From: Intoshia linei
Taxonomy: Eukaryota > Orthonectida > Rhopaluridae
Direction of reading: 5' to 3'
DNA length: 28,132 bases
Assembly: GCA_001642005.1 (NCBI GenBank)
Contig: LWCA01000424.1
Span: 1-28,132, forward strand
This document shows positions 22,568-28,132 of the stretch, one piece after another (position 1 is the first letter of the stretch; the number at the start of each line of letters is the position of its first letter). The notes under the pieces are model-generated. The model did no database searches. It was not told the origin of the DNA and saw only the letters and a list, made by a program, of their open reading frames with translations. The translations under genes were made by a program, and so were the position numbers.

Positions 22568-24275
22568 TTAAAAGTTTTTAACTACATTAACAATTTTATC
22601 TATATTAAGTAATGCATTATTTTTCAAATAAACCATTCCTTTTGAATCTCTGTAATTTTGTGGTAGAATCGTAGATATCTAAATGTGTGTCATTTTAAAG
22701 TTCAAGGATAGAGTTTAAAATTACTTCCTTTCTACTTATTTTGAATACTTTATCTGGATTCAATTTTGAATAAAAGTTTATGTTTTCTATGGGATTTTGA
22801 TGGCCTTTTCCGTAGTCGTAATGTACAGTCTAAATTTGATAGATAGTTTCATTTTTTGAATTACAATTATTATAACATTTTCATTGTTAATTTCTTTGGA
22901 GTTGCATTCTTTTATTATTTTTGATTTTATTTCCTAAGACGGAGTTATTACGTATATTATAGTTAAACTTCTTTGTCAAATGGGTATTTTATTAACCATT
23001 CACAGACGTATTTATAAATTGAACGATTTTCAATTTTTTCCAAAATTCTTCTCGCTGGTAAAATTCGCTCGTCAGGTGACCATCGGATCATGTCGTATAT
23101 ACTGTCATTCATTTGTGTAAACACAAAAGGATCATCAAGACCTTCAATTATTGTCACTTTTTCTCTAAACTCATTTTTATCATAACCCTTTGTATACATT
23201 CTAGTTTTAGCTGTATTATAAAATTACCCTTTTTTGTTTGAATAATAAATGTAGTCTTTAGCTAATTTGAAAGCTTCACACATCCTAAATTTGTAATGTG
23301 ATGTCTGATTTAATTAAGAGATTATAATATTTTTATTCAAAACTTGCATGTAATTTATTATCAAATTTGTTCTATGAAAGTAAACGTCAAGTTTTAGGTA
23401 GTGTCGTGCAGAATATAAATTGTAAAGATTGTGGCAAATCTGAATTTACGTGTAATATTGGTTTTAGAGGATGGGTTTACCTTGTCCCGGTTACAAAGGT
23501 GCGTAGTTTCACCAATGTAGATAACTCTAGCATATTGAAAGAATCTTTTATAATCAAACCCTGTACTAAGACCTACGTAATGAGAATCTCTCATAATGTA
23601 ATCAAATTTGTCCACATCAATTCCATTTATGCTATTGGACACAATCTGGATATACATCAAATTTTAATTGTTTAAATCTAAATACCTCATACATGAAATG
23701 CTTGTTTTTATCTCGGCCAATAATTTGCTTGGGTGGATTTATCATTTCACAAATAAATGTAACATCTCGTTCAGTGATTTGATATCTATCTTTCATTTCA
23801 ATTACTTTTTCATTGCTTTCGAGGATATATTTTAATAATTTTATTGAATTCATTTCGTGCTATGTAGTTTATTAATTGTTTATTTACTTTTTTACTTTCC
23901 AATGTTTGGGTGTAATATTTTCAAAGAGATGTGAAAATGGACCATGACCCAAATCGTGACACAATGCAGCAATTTCGACGCACAAAATGTCTATATTAGT
24001 TATTCCAACTTCTGGTTGATTTTCTTTAATAGTTTTTATCATTAAATGTGCCAAATAAGATGTTCTAAATTTTTAAATGCATTAAAGTTTACATTTGGTG
24101 ACCCTATGCAATGTTCAAATCTTGTATGATTTGCACAATGAAAAACCATAAATCCACATCCCAATTGCTTGATACGGTGTAGTCTTTGAAATTGTGGAGT
24201 GTCTATGATTGATACGCATAGTGGGTGAAGTTCAATGGTTCCGTATAATGGATCCTTGAATATTTTCGATTCCAT
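22568..24275 (-). CDS. SAMHD1: SAMHD1-type HD-domain deoxynucleoside triphosphate triphosphohydrolase
   Basis: Hydrolyses dNTPs to deoxynucleoside and triphosphate. Ten phase-consistent exons: 24275-24103, 24064-23896, 23859-23686, 23645-23481, 23439-23348, 23284-23228, 23164-22969, 22933-22865, 22829-22725 and 22678-22568 (436 residues). The start [12 protein letters not shown] aligns with the beginning of the human HD domain, so the N-terminal SAM domain is absent. Metal and catalytic residues are all present: His in RFEHCIG, His-Asp in [11 protein letters not shown], His-Glu in WKHEMN and Asp in MRDSHYVG. The allosteric-site residues of [15 protein letters not shown] are kept. The C-lobe follows ([34 protein letters not shown]) but stops without the long regulatory tail. 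Introns are 35-63 nt; intron 5 uses a GC donor. No upstream exon was seen between 24276 and the repeats. Confidence 0.95.
23285..23347 (-). other. SAMHD1 intron 5 with a GC donor
   Basis: The intron begins GCAAGT and ends TTTAG (63 nt on the minus strand). Splicing here joins AT to G, giving [16 protein letters not shown], which aligns without a gap to human SAMHD1 (IIDTMITDAFLKADDY). The alternative GT three bases further in (CAA then GTTTTG) runs into a stop with the same acceptor. Confidence 0.8.
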
Positions 24276-24479
24276 GTATTTTATCTTAAATTATTGCAGT
24301 TATAGTAGCAGTCTCCAAGTCTTGTGATGGTCTGTATCAATACATGTTGATATGATAAGTCAGTAAATTCTGGTATATAATGTATGATTGTAGTTTACAT
24401 TCCAAATATTTACACTGCATTGTCAATCCTGTACTCATATAAAAATGAATGTCTGTTTGTGTGTGTAACCATTTATTGA

Positions 24480-24990
24480 ACAAATTGACAGTCGCAGGAT
24501 TTAAAAAAATCCAATTTCTAATACCATTTTTCCCAGGACGTTTTTTTATCCATTATTCATCATTTATATTAGATTTTGAGTTCTTAAGGGTCAAAAACTT
24601 TATTTTCCATTTTGTTTAAACAAAAATTTAATAAAACATACATTCTGGGACACGTTTTAAAATCATTAACATTGTCGTTAATCTCAGCCTCAAAAACGCA
24701 TACCTTCATAGTCAAAACCACAAATTACCTTTTTTAAAAATGAAACATGTCCTAAAATTTTTTTTAAGTATAAATTCCGGGATACTTTTTAAAAGCATAA
24801 ACATTTTCATGATCAAAACAGCCCTAGAATTTAAAAAAATTTACAGGTGGTACAGTTATATCCTGTTAACACACACAAAAAATTTCAATCAGTACAGTTG
24901 TATCCTGTTAACACACATAAAAAATTTCAATCCGAATAAGTGACGTCCTTCACGGTCAAAAAAGCATTTTAGTATTTATACATTTTTTTT
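24480..24990 (+). repeat. Dispersed repeat body, copy B
   Basis: Same orientation as copy A in HID1 intron 16, about 20 kb away. Shared blocks: ATTGACAGTCGCAGG (24485), CATACATTCTGGGACACG (24637), AATCTCAGCCTC (24675), and CTTCACGGTCAAAAAAGC (24950). A partial second copy of its end (to CTTCACGGTAAAAAGCACTT) lies at 25375-25560. Confidence 0.7.
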
Positions 24991-25599
24991 CCGAAATATT
25001 TTATTAAAACAAAAAATTTGAATAAATTAATGGTCCTACAATTAAAAAAGTATTATTCTGATAGATCTTATTCCATTTGATATAAATATAAAATTTCAAC
25101 CCTAGAAGTCTATGTATTCCCGGTAAAAAATAATTTTTAATGTATTATCAACCAATATTTCGACTAAAATTGAAAATGTATCTTACAATTTCAAAAAATA
25201 TGTGGATTGTACGTTGTAGTGTTGTTATAGAGTGCACATGAAGTATTCAATTCATCATTCGACATCACATTTCACAGAACTTTGATTTTTTAATGATTTG
25301 CCCTGGGCTACATCCCATATTTCTCATGCATTAAAACGGCTCTGAGTTAAAGGGTTCAATCGTATTCGTAAAAATAAAAACCTCAAAAAGTGCAGTTTCA
25401 TAATCAAAACCACAGATTGCCATTTTTTTTAAAAATGAAAATAGCTTTAGAATTTTGAAAAAATAATAGATGATAAAGTTAAATCCAGTTAACAAAACAA
25501 TTTCAATCTAACGAAGTGACGTCTTCACGGTAAAAAGCACTTTGAAATTCATTTTCTCATTTGGTAACTATCTTATACTAATACTAGGTTGACTGTTTT

Positions 25600-25860
25600 T
25601 TATTACGATTCTGGTTCTGTACGTACAAACAGCACCTAGCTCTGTCTAGGGCAGACATTTTGAATTCTATCCAAAAAAATGAATTCAATACAAAAATCTA
25701 ACTTAAAAATGCTATTATAAATCATTTAACGTTTCAAGGAATGGTCCCAAACTTGTTTTACATAGAACTGTCATATCACATTATCTTTTAATTTAAAATG
25801 AATTATTCCACGTTAAAGGTATTTTGTAAAGAATTTTAAAAACAATTAACCATAATGAAT
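25600..25860 (-). repeat. Dispersed module M, copy 3 (inverted)
   Basis: The GC-rich core GTACGTACAAACAGCACCTA starts at 25619. The reverse-complemented AAACAAGTTTGGGACC block (about 25743-25758) and the AATTGTTTTTAAAATTCTTT block (about 25829-25848) follow. The whole module is inverted relative to copy 2, although the adjoining repeat body is in the same orientation. Confidence 0.65.
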
Positions 25861-25952
25861 AATTAAGTAAATAATTCTACATAAATGTGAATTAAACGCT
25901 GCTAAAAATTCATTTTTAGGTTTTAACAAGAAATTAAACTTTGACGGCATAT

Positions 25953-27006
25953 TTATTTATCATTAAAATATCCCAAGGAATCAGCATCAATTAAAAGTCG
26001 CATATCTTCTCTCGGAAATTTTTTTATTATTCTTCCATAAGGTTCAAGATCATTATAACATCTATTAAAAACAGAATCTACAACTTTTTCAGCTTCATCC
26101 TGTCGAATTTTTCGTACAGCCAACAACGAAGTCACAGCTTTAGCTCGAACGCATTCCTAAACATTTTTGTATATAATATTTGTAAATAAATGTATTACTC
26201 TGTGCTTTTTTTTATAATTTGTGGCGGTAGCGATACCGAGTTTATATGCAGCAAGATATGAACAATGCGTTTGAACTGCTGCACGTATCTGAAAATTTTC
26301 ATATTAATTGATTCTGATCATTGCGGTTATTATAACAATGATCTATATAAATCAAAATAATACTTCTGTGCACGCCACGTGGTAGTTATTTGTATAATCA
26401 AAATTACTCCTACATTTATCAAACATGTGAATCATTTCATGGTTTAATATTTTACAAATGTCGCTCTTACTCCACACAGAGTTGCAAACTATAATCTACA
26501 TTTAAAATATAAGTTTTAATTCAACTTTTTAAAGTTTGATACTTTATTTACATAAAATACAGTACCTCATTTCTGTGAGTGTCGTATCCGCCGTGTATAT
26601 TCGGAATACATTTTTCAAATTTAATGTTGTTTCGTATGTCGGATATGCTGAATTAATAAAGTATTTGAGATTAAAATTTTCAAACCATCCAGTAGATTTG
26701 ATAGCGGCAGTTAAAATTTTCAATGGAATATCTAAAAAAATTAAAAATTAGTACATGTGTAGTTAAAATTAAAATACTCGTTTCCAGACAATAATTCACT
26801 TTTGTCATGAATTGGTAATAGGATTTGTAATTATAAAAATCAAACATTTTTTTCTTGGTATCTTTCATTTTTTTTACAAGGTTGGATACTTTACCCAATT
26901 CATTTGCATGGTAAGATCCTGGTGGGGCTCTTTCTGGAAACACATCGTATCCGTAATGTTCTATATTTTCTTCGGTTTTCTTTTCAGTTTCATCGTTTTT
27001 TTCCAT
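25953..27006 (-). CDS. ATP23: Mitochondrial inner membrane protease ATP23 (KUB3)
   Basis: Zinc metalloprotease of the mitochondrial intermembrane space that processes and chaperones ATP synthase subunit 6 in yeast. Six phase-consistent exons: 27006-26778, 26731-26686, 26647-26566, 26495-26364, 26288-26199 and 26156-25953, giving 260 residues (human 246). Family landmarks in order: DVFPERAPPG near the N-terminus, YCLETNIPLKILTAAIKSTGC, the KC...IHGGYD block, the HEMIHMFDKCR zinc motif (HExxH, catalytic Glu), YHVACTEIRAA, ECVRAKAVTSLLAVRK, and the C-terminal YNDLEPYGRI. The ATG at 27006 was chosen because the only upstream in-frame codons begin with TTG. About 25 charged residues precede the conserved part; no obvious cleavable presequence is seen. 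The region upstream is AT-rich with no clear promoter element. Confidence 0.95.
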
Positions 27007-28132
27007 TTTTAATATCAATCAAAGTTTATTGTTTTAAATTTTTTTATGTGTCTGACTCAGTCAATCAGATCAATTTGGGCGTATTATTTAATATTTTTAT
27101 TTATTTAAGTGTGTCGTTTGAGAAAAGTTACGATCTATTTTAGATACTACAACTTGTAGACAACAATACTCACTATACCATCAATGGCACTTACGTACAA
27201 TGTATACATTAGGGTGTCACATTTTTTGGAAAATTTTAGAATTCGATGAGCAATTAGCACTAAAAGTGTGTACTTTTAAAATAGAAAAACTAATTCCCAG
27301 TCAAAAACATTTAACGCTATTTATGCGAGTTGCGTTTGTCATTTTAAATATTATGGAGGAATTAAAACTAAACTTTATAATAACGGAAATCGGCGTTTGA
27401 GCTTTTAAACGTGGTATCGCCTTTATAATACTGTTCTCCATGTTTAGTTATACTGTTTATTTTTTTAAATTTGTTTCTAGCTCAATTTTTTTGGATTTTA
27501 TTAACGATTTAATTTCTCGAATTCTGGTTATTTACAGTATAATAAATTCATTCAAATACAAAACATTCACGATCTTGTTAGTCATGTTTGCAATGAATAT
27601 GGTGAATACAAAGATTCCATAATATACCAAAATTTATTAGGTATTTTTTGTTAAAATAACTTTTAAGTCATTTTTAAGAAGCAATAGTTAAATTAATGAA
27701 TCACAATGTATTCGGGAAATTTTTTTTCATGATAAAATACTTAATTGCACATTTTTCGATAATTATATTTAAATTTTATTCAATGCATATATGAATTGCA
27801 TATAATTTAGCAGATATGACCATTTATAAGAGTAATTTTATGACAGATTTTGAAGGGAAATTTGAATATTATATCTGTTACCAAATTATTGTGAGGGTTG
27901 CTAATATAATTTTAATTTACATATTCCAAGTGTTTCGTTATTATAATATTTTTTTCGTAATTATATCTTATTTAAATGAACTATTCTCTATTTTATATTA
28001 TAATAAAAATAGAACCGCTTTGAAAACTGAGACCACTAAATGCTGTGTCAACCGTTTAAATTTATCTAATTTAAATTGATCATAAAATCTTAAAGGATAG
28101 AACCATTTTGATAAACCCTTTGTAAAGAAGTT
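27007..28132. other. Right-hand region without an identified gene
   Basis: About 1.1 kb upstream of ATP23. Besides the weak frame at 27200-27400 I see only AT-rich sequence with short hydrophobic open frames on the plus strand; none matches a known family and no convincing chain of splice sites links them. It should contain the ATP23 promoter next to 27006. Confidence 0.5.
27200..27400 (+). CDS. Unrecognised short reading frame
   Basis: A 66-codon frame (MYTLGCHIFWKILEF... to ...FIITEIGV) divergent from ATP23, starting 194 bp upstream of it. It has a leucine/isoleucine-rich second half resembling a helix but no motif I know. It may be an exon of a gene running right, a transposon fragment (it overlaps a GGGTGTC-like repeat terminus near 27212), or chance. 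Two other AT-rich hydrophobic frames at 27440-27622 and 27816-28079 are no better supported. Confidence 0.2.
   Translation: MYTLGCHIFWKILEFDEQLALKVCTFKIEKLIPSQKHLTLFMRVAFVILNIMEELKLNFIITEIGV

Larger units (their letters stand above)
24276..25952. other. Repeat-filled spacer between SAMHD1 and ATP23
   Basis: Contains the SAMHD1 promoter (next to 24275) and the ATP23 3' end. Apart from the dispersed repeat body B, its partial second copy and module M copy 3, no gene or exon is recognisable. Confidence 0.6.

Noticed and set aside
23200-23228. A 27-nt micro-intron in SAMHD1
   Set aside because: In-frame and removes a stop, but the 63-nt intron 23227-23165 ending TTTAG gives an exactly gapless alignment with human SAMHD1.
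24042-24060. SAMHD1 reading on past the exon 1 donor
   Set aside because: The continuation loses similarity; splicing at 24103/24064 restores the conserved SYLAHL and HD motif.
1-28132. tRNA genes, CRISPR arrays, bacterial operons
   Set aside because: No credible cloverleaf with a T-loop consensus, no spaced identical repeats, and spliced genes throughout rule out a prokaryote.

Overview
This is a very AT-rich, intron-dense nuclear segment from a eukaryote, most likely a fast-evolving animal. All seven recognisable genes are conserved eukaryotic genes: GFPT, HID1, TRMT2A, GPN3, RPL39, SAMHD1 and ATP23. They are cut into short exons by mostly GT...AG introns, many only 35-45 nt long. I joined exons by matching splice phase and alignment to remembered human orthologues. 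Five multi-exon genes and RPL39 came out with a fully phase-consistent model or, for TRMT2A and GFPT, a consistent partial one. The proteins are unusually divergent (even the ribosomal protein eL39), which points to a fast-evolving, reduced or parasitic lineage such as a mesozoan or myxozoan-like animal. The species cannot be named from the sequence. DNA transposon remnants with hAT, piggyBac and Tc1/mariner-pogo signatures also fit an animal genome.

Layout from left to right: 1-1581 is gene-poor and holds one copy of a dispersed repeat. 1582-2588 (minus) carries the first six exons of GFPT, the glutamine:fructose-6-phosphate amidotransferase. 3266-12287 (minus) is a complete 19-exon HID1 gene, coding for 761 residues over 9 kb. 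Its long introns hold nested hAT elements and a dispersed repeat. 12288-14405 is an intergenic or 5' region with a piggyBac-type MITE, a hAT-type MITE with a perfect 8-bp target duplication, and a short tandem array. 14406-20649 (plus) is TRMT2A (tRNA m5U methyltransferase), with its N-terminus unresolved. Its introns hold two TA-flanked MITEs, a hAT MITE and a second nested hAT pair. 20695-21972 (minus) is GPN3, 22318-22507 (plus) RPL39, 22568-24275 (minus) SAMHD1. 24276-25952 is repeat-filled. 25953-27006 (minus) is ATP23. 27007-28132 has only unrecognised short reading frames.

The genes do not form an operon or a pathway. They alternate strands, with very tight convergent 3' ends (45 bp between TRMT2A and GPN3, 60 bp between RPL39 and SAMHD1) and a short divergent promoter region shared by GPN3 and RPL39 (345 bp). 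The contrast between compact genes at 20.6-24.3 kb and transposon-swollen introns in HID1 and TRMT2A is the main architectural theme. I found no evidence for a new defence or metabolic system. The most interesting signals are transposon nesting, an invertible repeat module, a GC-AG intron, a 7-nt coding first exon and changes in otherwise conserved protein motifs.
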